Below are positions 52,415 to 62,345 of a stretch of 64,000 nt of DNA, in pieces (the first letter of the stretch is position 1; each line of letters starts with the position of its first letter). Source of the DNA: Chryseobacterium sp. SN22. Lineage in GTDB: Bacteria > Bacteroidota > Bacteroidia > Flavobacteriales > Weeksellaceae. The stretch is from contig NZ_VTSX01000019.1 of the NCBI RefSeq assembly GCF_008329705.1, positions 40,998-104,997 on the forward strand, given 5' to 3'. The position numbers and the translations under genes were made by a program. The notes beneath the pieces are model-generated. The model was not told the origin of the DNA and made no database searches. It worked only from the letters and a program-made list of their open reading frames with translations.

Positions 52415-54856
52415 CTAGAATCCTAACAGCTTTAATTTAAACTGGATGGCAAAATTATCTTTGAAGTTTCCGGTATTGTAATGGCCTACCCGGTAGAAGA
52501 ACCCGAGGTTAAACTGGGAGGACAGGAAGTTGTTCCACTCCAGGCCGACTTCATTATACAGGTGGTTCAGGGTCTCAAATTTGAACTGGTGGTCCTGAGG
52601 ATTTTTCATATCACCGGTAATCCCGCGGTAGATGACATCAAAGCTGGAGACATTCTTCCCAAAGCTTTTGAAATACCAGGGCAGCCTGTGGGTAAGATAG
52701 ACGCCGGCAAATTTATCATTGTAATATTTACCCCCTTCCATGGTGGCAAACCCCAGATAGGACGTCAGGTTGAAGTTTAAGCCTTCTCTTCCGTTGGCCA
52801 GTCCGTTCATGGTAAAATTTTCCCAGATGGGCGCATCACCAACCATAAGCCCTCCATAAGCCCGGATTCCGGTAACGCCTAATTTTGTTTTAAGGTTATG
52901 GCTGATCAATACATCAAACCTGCTGAAATTAAAATCGCCGTCCCATGCTTTCAGGCCCTGCTCATAATTGAAATAGAATTCCGGGTAATTCTGTTCGTAG
53001 GTATATTTACCTTCAGGGGTCATTACATTTTTGGAATTCGGAGAATATTTGAGGGTAAAGGTCGCTGATGTGATGTCGAAACGGTTCCCCAGACCTTTAT
53101 AACTGTAATCGAACAGGGCTTCTTCCTGTGATCTCCTGGCTGCTACATTCAAGGTCAGTCCATTGGTGATATCGTTTTCGTAGCTTACCTTAAAGCCTTC
53201 ATAGCCATAAAAAATATTATTATTGATCGCTACTCCCGAATTCATAATCTGCATCCTGAAATTCCACAGGTTTTCGGAAAAACGTCCTGCTGCATTTACA
53301 TCATTAAAATATTCAATTCTGAAAAATGAGTTTTTTTCCAACGTTGTTTTTATATCTACTCCACCGCCGAACTTGAATTTTTTATCATAGATGCCGTAAG
53401 CAAAATAGGCATCCGGTGAAATATATTTGTTAAATCTTTCGTTAAGCTTAACTCCCAAACCAAGACGGACGTGCTCGTATTTATTATAACCGAATACTCT
53501 TGCCAGATCGAAGTCCACCATTCCAAGACGGAGCCTTCCTTTTAAAAGTCCGGTCAGTCCTTTGGCTTTCCGGTCCAGTTTGTAGGCACTGCCCAGGCTG
53601 TCTATTTTTACATAGGTATTCTCTTCCCTTTCGTTAAGCTTTTCGGTACGGTATTCGTCCATCAGTTTTCCATCGGAATTTTTTACGGCAATGGTATACC
53701 CTTTAAAGTCCTTGGGATTTTCTTCAATCGGTGTTTTAATATCAAAATAATCGGCAGTTGCATAAGCATAGGTTCCGAATTTTTTACCCTTGTCTTTTTT
53801 CTTTTCCCGTTTCTCCCCTCTCAGGCTGATGTTCATATCCAGGACATTGCTGTTTACCTTCAGCTTGTAATCTTCTTTCAGCAGGAACCATTTGTCATTT
53901 ACAGGTGTCCAGATGCTGGTGATCGTCCCTTCATTGGCTTCGCTGCTTTCGCTTTCGATTTTTTTCAGCGCATAGGTAGCTTTGTCAATATAAAGGTAGC
54001 CGTTGAATTTTTTACGGTCCCTCGCTTCCCTGTTGCTTACCTGCCTGAATCTGATGATATAATTTTCACGGCCGTCGATCCCAATAGAATCGGTAAGGAA
54101 AAACCGGTACAGGTTTCTGTTTTCTTCTTTTACTTCTTTAGGGATTTTGTTGCGGTTTGACCGGAAGGCCATCAGCTCATACAAAGGCTGCTTTAGGCCG
54201 GAAACACGATTGTCCAGAATGTTGATTCTTTCACCGTATTTTTGTGAATACATTACTTCAGAAGCCCTTTCCCAAAGAAACATCTTGCTTTGGCCGGCTA
54301 ACTGAGCCAATTGCACAGACTGCAACGAGTCTTTTTTATCTTTGGGCTTCATTGCTCTCTGCGGAAGCTTTTCCAGTGAGTCGATTCTTTTTCTTATGTA
54401 ATTGTTATAGCTTTCAATACTGTCCTGGTCCAGGTCCATGGCTATTTTTTCGTACGATTTATAAGCATACGAATCCAGGCTCTGCGGAGCGTTCTGATTG
54501 TAATTGTCGTTTACTTTCTGTAAAATTTCCAGTGCCCTCGGATCACTTTTATCTGATAAGACCACGCCTTCTATGGATTTCGTTTTCGGCTCTTTTCTTA
54601 CCAGAAATACTTCCATCACCTGATCGGTAAGGTAGCTTGCTTCTTTGTATTCAGGCGCAGCAACGGCTACTTTTTTACAGTCTGAAGTAAAATAGAGGAT
54701 TCCCGAACTGTTGCTTTTACCCAGCATGGCCTGGTCACAACTTACGGTAGCACTGGTGATCGGCAGATGGGTTTCGGAGTCTTTGACGATGATTTTCGAC
54801 TGGGAAAAAAGAAAATTTGAAAACAGCAGCAAAAATAACGGATAATATTTGTTCAT
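52415..54856 (-). CDS. DUF5686 outer-membrane protein with carboxypeptidase-like domain
   Basis: This protein of about 813 residues has a signal peptide (MNKYYPLFLLLFSNFLFSQ). A carboxypeptidase-regulatory-like beta domain covers about 20-95 (KIIVKDSETHLPITSATVSC). The DUF5686 region follows, with LEILQKVNDNYNQNAPQSLD and SYAYKSYEKIAMDL, and the C-terminal half forms an outer-membrane barrel ending FAIQFKLKLLGF. The family is common in Bacteroidota; its role is unknown. I start at the ATG at 54856, where the signal peptide begins; the ATG at 54895 adds a hydrophobic but unconvincing leader. The AsmA-like gene lies upstream on the same strand. Confidence 0.88.
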   Translation of the reverse strand: MNKYYPLFLLLFSNFLFSQSKIIVKDSETHLPITSATVSCDQAMLGKSNSSGILYFTSDCKKVAVAAPEYKEASYLTDQVMEVFLVRKEPKTKSIEGVVLSDKSDPRALEILQKVNDNYNQNAPQSLDSYAYKSYEKIAMDLDQDSIESYNNYIRKRIDSLEKLPQRAMKPKDKKDSLQSVQLAQLAGQSKMFLWERASEVMYSQKYGERINILDNRVSGLKQPLYELMAFRSNRNKIPKEVKEENRNLYRFFLTDSIGIDGRENYIIRFRQVSNREARDRKKFNGYLYIDKATYALKKIESESSEANEGTITSIWTPVNDKWFLLKEDYKLKVNSNVLDMNISLRGEKREKKKDKGKKFGTYAYATADYFDIKTPIEENPKDFKGYTIAVKNSDGKLMDEYRTEKLNEREENTYVKIDSLGSAYKLDRKAKGLTGLLKGRLRLGMVDFDLARVFGYNKYEHVRLGLGVKLNERFNKYISPDAYFAYGIYDKKFKFGGGVDIKTTLEKNSFFRIEYFNDVNAAGRFSENLWNFRMQIMNSGVAINNNIFYGYEGFKVSYENDITNGLTLNVAARRSQEEALFDYSYKGLGNRFDITSATFTLKYSPNSKNVMTPEGKYTYEQNYPEFYFNYEQGLKAWDGDFNFSRFDVLISHNLKTKLGVTGIRAYGGLMVGDAPIWENFTMNGLANGREGLNFNLTSYLGFATMEGGKYYNDKFAGVYLTHRLPWYFKSFGKNVSSFDVIYRGITGDMKNPQDHQFKFETLNHLYNEVGLEWNNFLSSQFNLGFFYRVGHYNTGNFKDNFAIQFKLKLLGF

Positions 54857-54957
54857 AAAAAGCGGTGTATTAATTAAAATGAGGATAAGCACCATTCGTC
54901 GTCCTTATCCTCATCAATGCTTAGTAGGCTGGCAAAAAGAATGCCGATTACTCTGTT

Positions 54958-57441
54958 TTAAATAATGTATTTCTTGAGACCTTCCATAATTCCCTGCCAA
55001 AGCATATTGAAGAAGCTTCTCTCGGGATCCCTTTTCTTTTCAATCAATACATGCTCCGGTTCTCCTTTTGAATCGTCCTTTACAAACCAGTTGGCAATTT
55101 TGGTCAGGAGCTTCCGTTCTTTTCCTTTTTTATTGAGGAGGTTGACGTACATATCATTGTATTTAAAATAGAACTTCCCGTTAATGCCTCCGGAATTCCC
55201 GTAATAATCGAACTTCAGGTAATCGATCTGGCCATCGAGCGTTACATTCAGATAAGGCCGGACGAAAAGGTTTACATTTTCAGCAGAAAGATTCCGGATA
55301 TCGCCTTTGATGGTAAAATTATCCGCACGGTCTTTTACATTGAACCTCCAGTTCACTTTCGTATCTGCCGTGCCGAAAAAATCAAACTGCGCATCGGTAT
55401 TGATCACCGTAGGTCTCCCTTTGATTTTGGCATTGTTGACGTTGGCAATCTGCGCATTGAATTTATTAAAGGTAATTTTTCCCGGGATATTGCTGTTCTC
55501 CGCATTTTCTTCGTACGTCAGCTCGGAGTTTCTGAGGTTAATGTTTTTGATAAAAAGCGGCACCTTCACCTCCCTGAGCTTCTTGCTGAAAAAATAACGG
55601 ATGGCGTTATCATCAGGCGGCGCGAGATCATGGTAAATGTTGCAGTCCAGGCGGTCGATATCAATTCTGCTCAGGTCGATAACGGTATTTTTTTCAAAAG
55701 ACGACCGGTGGTCTTCTACCCGTACTTTTCCGACTGCAATGGTATAAAGATCGGTTTCTGTGGCAATGACCCGGCTGAATGCTGTACGGGAATATTTCGG
55801 GGTAAAACGCAGATCCGTCATTTCCGTGGTCATCCCTGAATTCGTTATTCCGGCTGCTGAAAAAGTATAATATTTTCCGGCATCGAGATGTATCTTCTTT
55901 GCTTTGATATCCCTTTTCCGAACGGTAAACGGAATGGTGTGCTCCAAAACCTTCTGGTCCGAATAGATGCCGTCCAGTTTAACATCAAATGACCCAACCG
56001 ACATTTTATTTTTATTCCGGATGGCTTGCGAAAATTTACCGTTCGTGAGGTGAATAAAACCTATCTTCGCAGCAAAGTCAGGGGGCGTTGTATTTTTCTT
56101 CTTGGACAATGCCTTTTTTGCAGGGGAACTGACGGTAATGTCCGGACGGTCAATAACGATGCCGGCAAAATCAATGTTCAGCTTCTGACCCATATAACGG
56201 CTTTTATTTTTCAGCAACCTGATCTGACTGGCGGACGCAGTGAATACATCTTTTGAAATGTTCTTTTGCAAGGCCAGCATCCTGAAACCGTTGATGATGA
56301 TATCCGAATTTTTGGAAGTAATCTTTTCCACCCTGACGGCTTGCGCCGGATTTGCTTTAAAATAAATGTTGTCGGCTTCGATATCGTGATTCGTGAAACG
56401 GAAGGGAATTTTTTCCTTCACGGTATTTTTATCAAAAACAATATCATTCAGCCTGAAGTTAAAATGCTCGACCGAAGCCGTCTTTTCCCGGTCCTGCTGA
56501 AGGACGGTAATTTTCCCGTTCTGAAAGAAAATATTTTTCATCCCGATCTTCATTTCAATCTCTTTCGGATTTTTATTTTTTTCAACGGCTTGTTTTCCTG
56601 TAGAGGTCACTTTCAGATCCGGTTCTGAAAAGAATACTTTGGAAACAATCAGCGAATCCTGGCTGATGTTGAAATCATCAGCGGTAAATTCTTTGGCGGA
56701 AAAGTCAAAAATATTTTTTGAATTGTAGTTTTGGGGATTCTGAATGGGCTTCAGCCTGAAAACCGTCAGCCTTAATGAATTTTTCGATGCTTTTACCTCC
56801 TCCGAATGGATTTCGTAAAACGCATTCACCCCGATCTTAATACGTGAACCTTTAATTTCAGGATTTTTAAAAGCAATCGGTATCTTGGCATCGTTGCTGC
56901 TCTGGGTGATGTTTTTAAGGCTGATCATGATATTTTCGCCCTTAAAAACCGGTTTACCACCGGCATCTTCCACATCGGCCGTTACATTTTTAATGGCCAG
57001 GTTATTTAAAGTAAGATCGATTTTTTTCTTTTCCTTTTTGTCTTTCTTATCGGGAACCGCTGTCCTGATTTTGATATTCCCGTCCGAAACCAAGAGCTGG
57101 TCGGCATGGTATGATTTGCTGAACAAAGCTTTTATAATCCCGAAATCCGTGATTGTCACCTGCCCTACACTTCCCTGAATCAGGGTATTTTTTTTATTTT
57201 TCGGGTCTTTGGTGGTAATTTTCAATTGGTTTACCGTAATATCCCCCGACATCAGGCTGAGCTTAAACCCTGAGATCTTAACGGTGTACGGGGTTTTATC
57301 ATTCACCAGATCCGGCAGTTTCCGCTGCAGGTAAAATTCCAGGGCGAAGGGAAAAGCAACCGCCAGCACGACAATAACGGCAATTGTGTAAATCAGCCAT
57401 TTACGGCGTCGGGGTTGAGGAGGTAAAGATTTATCATTCAT
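54958..57441 (-). CDS. AsmA/DUF748-like envelope protein
   Basis: This 827-residue protein has one N-terminal membrane helix (about 14-35, after RRRKWLIYT) and a long periplasmic beta-rich body. The pattern ITVNQLKITTKDPKNKKN, then GIIKALFSKSYHADQLLVSDG is typical of AsmA/DUF748 proteins, which form bridge-like structures proposed to move phospholipids between membranes. Near the end are NLRNSELTYEENAENSNIPG, FTIKGDIRNLSAENVNLFVR and a C-terminal amphipathic segment (FFNMLWQGIMEGLKKYII). It lies 101 bp upstream of the DUF5686 gene, so a shared envelope role is possible. Confidence 0.82.
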   Translation of the reverse strand: MNDKSLPPQPRRRKWLIYTIAVIVVLAVAFPFALEFYLQRKLPDLVNDKTPYTVKISGFKLSLMSGDITVNQLKITTKDPKNKKNTLIQGSVGQVTITDFGIIKALFSKSYHADQLLVSDGNIKIRTAVPDKKDKKEKKKIDLTLNNLAIKNVTADVEDAGGKPVFKGENIMISLKNITQSSNDAKIPIAFKNPEIKGSRIKIGVNAFYEIHSEEVKASKNSLRLTVFRLKPIQNPQNYNSKNIFDFSAKEFTADDFNISQDSLIVSKVFFSEPDLKVTSTGKQAVEKNKNPKEIEMKIGMKNIFFQNGKITVLQQDREKTASVEHFNFRLNDIVFDKNTVKEKIPFRFTNHDIEADNIYFKANPAQAVRVEKITSKNSDIIINGFRMLALQKNISKDVFTASASQIRLLKNKSRYMGQKLNIDFAGIVIDRPDITVSSPAKKALSKKKNTTPPDFAAKIGFIHLTNGKFSQAIRNKNKMSVGSFDVKLDGIYSDQKVLEHTIPFTVRKRDIKAKKIHLDAGKYYTFSAAGITNSGMTTEMTDLRFTPKYSRTAFSRVIATETDLYTIAVGKVRVEDHRSSFEKNTVIDLSRIDIDRLDCNIYHDLAPPDDNAIRYFFSKKLREVKVPLFIKNINLRNSELTYEENAENSNIPGKITFNKFNAQIANVNNAKIKGRPTVINTDAQFDFFGTADTKVNWRFNVKDRADNFTIKGDIRNLSAENVNLFVRPYLNVTLDGQIDYLKFDYYGNSGGINGKFYFKYNDMYVNLLNKKGKERKLLTKIANWFVKDDSKGEPEHVLIEKKRDPERSFFNMLWQGIMEGLKKYII

Positions 57442-57642
57442 CAGTAAAAGTTCTACTTCGGGATAAACAAAACATATTCCAAGTTGTGAAATAGAACTTT
57501 ATGTATCAGAATTAAAATTCAGGAATTTTATAAAAGAGCAAAGCTGCCCGAGCGGGCAGCCTTATCAGATTGTTCTGGCTAAATACAATATAATTAATAT
57601 ATGATGTATTTATATGTATGCATAAATACGGAATTCTCCGGA

Positions 57643-58050
57643 TTACAGTTTAAAAAAGAAAAAAGCCACGGCAGCCCATGATTTCTTCACACCGCTGGCA
57701 TAGCCTAAGGTACTGTGGCTGCTGTTTTCCACGGTTCCGTTATCTTTGATATAGCCGATAGTGGAATGGCTGCTGTTTTCTACGGTTCCGTCGCTTTTAA
57801 CATAGCCTACGGTAGAACCGCTCCTGTTCTCTACGGTCCCGTCGCTTTTTACACGGCCGATGGTGCTGTGGCTCCTGTCTTCAATGGTTCCGTCACTTTT
57901 GATGTAACCGACGGTCGAATGGCTGCTGTTTTCGATGGTTCCGTCTGATTTGATGTAGCCTGCGGTATTGCGGCTTCCGGACTCGATGGTTTGTGCTGTT
58001 GCGAAAGAAACGCCGGCCAAAACCACAGCGAAGGTTAATAGTTTTTTCAT
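57643..58050 (-). CDS. Secreted protein of 17-residue repeats
   Basis: This 135-residue protein has a signal peptide (about 1-19, FATAQ). About five and a half tandem 17-residue repeats follow, each with the pattern (I/V)E(N/D)xSxST(I/V)GY(I/V)KSDGT. A short C-terminal tail ends in AFFFFKL. The regular spacing of Gly-Tyr and Asp-Gly-Thr suggests a small beta-repeat (hairpin stack). I do not know a function. The gene is solitary. Confidence 0.8.
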   Translation of the reverse strand: MKKLLTFAVVLAGVSFATAQTIESGSRNTAGYIKSDGTIENSSHSTVGYIKSDGTIEDRSHSTIGRVKSDGTVENRSGSTVGYVKSDGTVENSSHSTIGYIKDNGTVENSSHSTLGYASGVKKSWAAVAFFFFKL

Positions 58051-58345
58051 AAGAATTTATATTATTTTTAAAATTAAAAATCTCTTTGTGTAACGAAACA
58101 GGATTCTGTTTTTATCGGTTTCCTAAAAGGATTCAACGCTCGCAACCTTTATTGTTTTTTACTTTGCTAAAACCAAAGATACATTTTCTTCTTCTTTTGC
58201 CAGCACTTTGTATCTGAAAATTCTTTCAGATGTCTTGTTTGTACAGGGTGCTATTTAAATCAGGCTGGTTTAAATGTAATATCCTGAATTACAAAACCCT
58301 AATTCCGATTCGTAAATGATTGATCCGAATTTAACGGTACCAGTA

Positions 58346-58963
58346 CTAAGGCTTCGCGTATTTCAGCCTTTTAATCAGATGAGTGGCGTGATAGCCGTCT
58401 AAAGATGATCCTGCGACAGTACCGGCCTTTTCAAAATCAAAGATGCCCTGACCGGCATCCCAGATTTCAGTGGGGAAATACAGATCCGTGATTTCGCCGA
58501 CCACCAGCAGGGTGCTGTTGATCTGAACCGGAACGATTTCTTTTAAGATTAAGCCTATCCGGACACGCGATTCCTGAACAAAAGGTGCCGGAAAACCGTC
58601 TTTATAGTCGACTTCCAATCCGGCGGCATCGAATTCCGACTCTTCCCTTCCGTAACGGGCCGAGGTCTGATGCGCTTTTTCAAAGATGTCCGTATTCACA
58701 TGATTAAAGGTATAACAACCGGTTTCTTTTATGTTCTCCAGGGTATGCCGGTCTACGGAATCCGGACGGGAAATGAAGCCCATTAAAGCCGGATCTGCCC
58801 CGATGTGCATCACTGAATTAAAAACGGCCAGATTGGTCTGCCCGGATTTATTGACGGTGCCGATCAGGTTGAGGCTTTTGAAGGCGCTCAGGGAATTTAC
58901 CAGTGCTGTTCTGATCCTTTTCTCCAGGCCGGCTATATGCTGATTGGTAAAATGGTTTAGCAT
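58346..58963 (-). CDS. Flavin reductase-family protein (FMN-binding split barrel)
   Basis: This 205-residue cytoplasmic protein is of the flavin-reductase-like family. It has LNLIGTVNKSGQTNLAVFNSVMHIGADPALMGF, the typical flavin-binding start, then RHTLENIKETGCYTFNHVN and KAHQTSARYGREESEF. Members use NAD(P)H to reduce FMN or simply bind it. The final VAGSSLDGYHATHLIKRLKYA is specific to a bacteroidete subgroup, as far as I recall. No partner oxygenase is adjacent. The TspO-like gene lies upstream on the same strand. Confidence 0.88.
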   Translation of the reverse strand: MLNHFTNQHIAGLEKRIRTALVNSLSAFKSLNLIGTVNKSGQTNLAVFNSVMHIGADPALMGFISRPDSVDRHTLENIKETGCYTFNHVNTDIFEKAHQTSARYGREESEFDAAGLEVDYKDGFPAPFVQESRVRIGLILKEIVPVQINSTLLVVGEITDLYFPTEIWDAGQGIFDFEKAGTVAGSSLDGYHATHLIKRLKYAKP

Positions 58964-59030
58964 TACTACATTGAATTTAAATTTTTAAGTAAATTGGGTG
59001 AGGTCATAATTCTTCATAAACCTCAACCTT

Positions 59031-59795
59031 TTAAAGTAGAGCTTGTTTCTTTGACAGTTTAAAAGCAATATTGATAAAAATAAATAAAGCCGTTATAATT
59101 GCCGAAACATAAACCGTCTGATTGGAATACCGGTTGGCCACCGCAATAGCGATCAAGGCCCAGACCGCTACCAGACCAAATGCGCTCATGTTCTTTTTCC
59201 AGATCATATACAGATGAATCACGGCGGCTGTAATAAACATCAGGACTGTCCATCCGGTCTCCGGAATGCCGAATCCTGTCCACTGTATCTTTTTCAGATA
59301 GGCTGCGATATCTGCAATTAGTGCCACAGAGACCCATCCTGAATAAATGTAAAAGGGCACGCGGAGAAAAAAGGTTGTTTTCAAATCGCGGGATTCAATC
59401 AGGCCGCGGTTGTTCCGTATGATTTTCAACAGGGAAACCAGCAGCAAAACCATAACCGGGATTGTGATCAAAGTATAGTCATGCAGCCAGGTAAAAATCC
59501 AGAGGCTGTTGGCAATACATGAAATAATAAACCACCAGCCGGTATTTAAGACGGTTTTTTCTTTGGCCTCCGTATTTTTGGTGAACGGACCGTAATAGAT
59601 GACAAACCCCAGAAGACCAAGGTAGATCAGTCCCCAGATGGAAAAAGCATATCCCGCAGGGGTAAACAGGTTCTGGTATTTTGCAGAAATGCTCGCCATC
59701 GTTTCATTGTTAATATATCCGGTGTTTGAAAGGTAATTGATGCCGATCGTCGCCACCAGGACCATGATATTTAAAATCTGAAACCGTCTAACCAT
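59031..59795 (-). CDS. TspO/MBR-like tryptophan-rich membrane protein
   Basis: This 254-residue protein has about seven predicted helices, more than the usual five of TspO. The segment NLFTPAGYAFSIWGLIYLGLLGFVIYYG carries the tryptophan-rich signature, and SLWIFTWLHDY and VPFYIYSGWVSVALIADIAAYL follow. TspO-like proteins bind tetrapyrroles and are linked to stress and light responses in some bacteria. The longer form is found in Bacteroidota and some eukaryotes. The ligand is unknown. Confidence 0.8.
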   Translation of the reverse strand: MVRRFQILNIMVLVATIGINYLSNTGYINNETMASISAKYQNLFTPAGYAFSIWGLIYLGLLGFVIYYGPFTKNTEAKEKTVLNTGWWFIISCIANSLWIFTWLHDYTLITIPVMVLLLVSLLKIIRNNRGLIESRDLKTTFFLRVPFYIYSGWVSVALIADIAAYLKKIQWTGFGIPETGWTVLMFITAAVIHLYMIWKKNMSAFGLVAVWALIAIAVANRYSNQTVYVSAIITALFIFINIAFKLSKKQALL

Positions 59796-60050
59796 TGTTT
59801 ATTTTTTTGTCTTTATTCTACCGTTAAGTTAATGAATTTTCTTAAAGCCGGAAAACGGAACCGATAAAATGATGATGGATGATCTTACTAAGTCTTACAA
59901 GGTATATTTTTTGAAGGTATTTTTCGTATGGTACATCTGCCATAAAGATGGATGTCTTTCCATAAAGCCCGGAGTTCCTTTATTCCTACCCGATACAGAG
60001 AAGGAATGGACTCACAACATCAACAGTTTAAAATTTAAATTAAAATATCA

Positions 60051-60464
60051 ATGAAATCAGTTATCATTACCTTTCTTATCATGCTTTTTTCAGCAGGCAT
60101 TTCTGCACAGAATAAAAATTTCCAGCTGTCCACCCATATCCTGGACGTATCCAAAGGCATGCCTGCTGCGGGCGTCAGCATAAAACTGGAAAAATACAAT
60201 GCGCAATCGAAGCTCTGGACTTTTGTGGATGAGAAGAAAACGGATTCAAACGGCAGGATCCCGGATTTCCTGCCGGCAGAAAAAGGAAATGCCAATACGG
60301 GCATTTTCAAATTAATCTACTACACGAACGATTATTTTAAAAAAGACAAAATCGAAAGCTTTTATCCCTTCATCGAGGTAGTCTTTGAAATAAAAGACCA
60401 AAATCATTATCACGTTCCCATTACCCTTTCGGCTTACGGTTATTCTACTTACAGAGGAAGCTAG
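60051..60464 (+). CDS. uraH: Periplasmic 5-hydroxyisourate hydrolase / transthyretin-like protein
   Basis: This 137-residue protein has a signal peptide (about 1-20, AGISAQ) and a transthyretin fold. It shows QLSTHILDVSKGMPAAGVSIKL (His29) and ends SAYGYSTYRGS, the C-terminal tetrapeptide that defines HIU hydrolases against true transthyretins. HIU hydrolase converts 5-hydroxyisourate to OHCU in uric acid breakdown. No other purine-degradation gene is in the window, so the physiological role is open. Confidence 0.9.
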   Translation: MKSVIITFLIMLFSAGISAQNKNFQLSTHILDVSKGMPAAGVSIKLEKYNAQSKLWTFVDEKKTDSNGRIPDFLPAEKGNANTGIFKLIYYTNDYFKKDKIESFYPFIEVVFEIKDQNHYHVPITLSAYGYSTYRGS

Positions 60465-60602
60465 AGTTTAAGATCAGTACAAGATTCATTTAAAATAAAG
60501 TTATAAAAGTATTTTTCAAACAGGAACTTTCATTTATTGAAATATTAATACTCTTATTTTCTAGGTAAATATAGGTTGAATCTATACGGATTATATAACA
60601 TT

Positions 60603-61247
60603 TTACTTTAGCGAGTTAAATAATTTTATTTTTTCCTGATATTTATTGAGTTCTTGGTCAGCTTCATTAAAATACATCTCAATTGACTTTTTATTATTGA
60701 ATAAATTCGGTATATCGGAATATCCAAAATCTTTTTGTATAGAAATGAATGGATGAATGACCATCTTATTAATAGTTAAATTTGAAATTACATTATCGGC
60801 AGCATCACTATTACTAAAATTTACATTTAAAATAGGATGATAGAATTTTTTATAAATAATCATAAATTGTGTACACCAAAAATGATCAATCCAAAATCTT
60901 TGATCGGCTGTCGGAACAATATATTTAAAACCACCACCTATTCCACCAAGTAAAAGATCAGCTCCCTGAGCGTAAGCATCAAATATGTTTTTAAATAATT
61001 CCTTCTTATTATATTTTTTGGTGAAAATATGATCATCTTCCACAATTAAAATTACATCATTCTCAGATTCTATTGCTAAATTTATAATTTTAGTGATACT
61101 TTGCCACAAACCGACGTTTCCATTTGAATTCTCACAAGCTTCAATTACATTTACATCAAATTCTTTTTTGTTCTTAAACTGCTCAAGAACACTAATTAAA
61201 CGATCTTGCCTGTTTTTTAGATTAATAATATATGTTGGAATTTGCAT
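60603..61247 (-). CDS. GT25-family glycosyltransferase
   Basis: This 214-residue protein begins TYIINLKNRQDRLISVLEQF, the start typical of family 25 glycosyltransferases (LPS galactosyltransferase-like). It has a metal-binding VEDDH (Glu70-His73) in LIVEDDHIF. It continues ADLLLGGIGGG, FWIDHFWCTQFMIIYKKFY and MVIHPFISIQKDFGYSDI. It would transfer a sugar to a surface glycan or a peptide. The region is strongly AT-rich compared with the genes to the left. The next gene on the same strand (61399) is a diverged relative. Confidence 0.85.
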   Translation of the reverse strand: MQIPTYIINLKNRQDRLISVLEQFKNKKEFDVNVIEACENSNGNVGLWQSITKIINLAIESENDVILIVEDDHIFTKKYNKKELFKNIFDAYAQGADLLLGGIGGGFKYIVPTADQRFWIDHFWCTQFMIIYKKFYHPILNVNFSNSDAADNVISNLTINKMVIHPFISIQKDFGYSDIPNLFNNKKSIEMYFNEADQELNKYQEKIKLFNSLK

Positions 61248-61398
61248 ATAGAAAATTATTTATTGTGTACTTATAGAATAATATCTGTAATTAATCTATT
61301 TTGATCATACATGCTTTTGAATTAACTTAAATCACTCATGTCTTATCGTAATGGTAATGATGATCTTTATTTGATTTATAAAGGCAACTGATAAATTA

Positions 61399-61893
61399 TT
61401 ACTCTAAATAAAATTTTTTAATTCGGTTCAATTCATCAAATAGATTATTTTGCTGAATGTATAAAAAGTTGTCTGAGTCGTAATCTATTTCAACAAAAGG
61501 ATACATAACAAATATATTTTCCAGCATTAATGACAAGGTCTTTTCTAAACCGAGATCATCATGCTTAACAGATTGTTCAATTATAGTATTGTACGAACTT
61601 TTAAATACAATTATAAAATTAAAACCCAAAAATTCATCAATCCAAAATAAGTTTTCTGTAATCATTAAGGTCCGATTAAATCCTATGACACCGCCTAGCA
61701 ACAGATCACATTTATATTGCCGGGCTTCATCTATACACCTATTTATGAAATTAAGCATGTTAGTATTAACAATTCCTTTTTCTGAAAAATTAATAATCAG
61801 GTACTCTCTAAAATATTGTTCTCTGATTAATTCTGTAATCTTCAATAAACTTTTATCGAATTTGGATAAATAAAAAATGTGATCAATATGCAT
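61399..61893 (-). CDS. Diverged, shortened GT25-like protein
   Basis: This 164-residue protein aligns with the gene at 60603 by eye: CDLLLGGVIGF matches ADLLLGGIGGG, LFWIDEFLGFNFIIVFKSSY matches RFWIDHFWCTQFMIIYKKFY, and FVMYPFVEIDYD matches MVIHPFISIQKD. The EDDH metal site is replaced by IINFSEKGI, and the usual N-terminal NLKNRQDR block is missing. It may be a non-catalytic partner or a decaying copy. AT content is high, as in the neighbours. Confidence 0.7.
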   Translation of the reverse strand: MHIDHIFYLSKFDKSLLKITELIREQYFREYLIINFSEKGIVNTNMLNFINRCIDEARQYKCDLLLGGVIGFNRTLMITENLFWIDEFLGFNFIIVFKSSYNTIIEQSVKHDDLGLEKTLSLMLENIFVMYPFVEIDYDSDNFLYIQQNNLFDELNRIKKFYLE

Positions 61894-62345
61894 AGAATTA
61901 TTATAATCTTTCTGAAATAATTGAATAAAAGAGAATCTTTATAATTTTATTAAGGCAAACGCATAAAATTAGAATTTTAATTTTTTAATAATATAAGCGA
62001 AAGTAAATCAATTACTTATTTTTTCCGTTCCTAATGAGTATAAAATCAACTTAAATTATAAATAACTGATAATAAACTATTTAAAATCTCATGCGTTTAT
62101 TGTACAATTTTACAAATTTCGAAATTACTAAATAAAATTTTCATCTTCATATTTCCTACTATACTAACTTCTTTTATTGTTTTATTTAAACAATTTGAAT
62201 TTCATGTATTTTATTCCCACGTAGTTTATGATAAATCCTATTCTGCAACATCGATGCATTTCCCTTATTAAATTGTAAATTACATGACCACAGGTTATCA
62301 AACAATTCTTATATCAGGTCTCTAATTAAATGATTTTTATATTGA
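61894..62345. other. AT-rich intergenic stretch
   Basis: About 450 bp of very AT-rich sequence between two minus-strand genes. I looked for a GG-leader peptide gene here on both strands and found none. No strong hairpin is visible. Confidence 0.5.

Noticed and set aside
59869..60054. Small frame just before the HIU hydrolase gene
   Set aside because: No family signal; it ends overlapping the uraH start and looks like upstream non-coding DNA.
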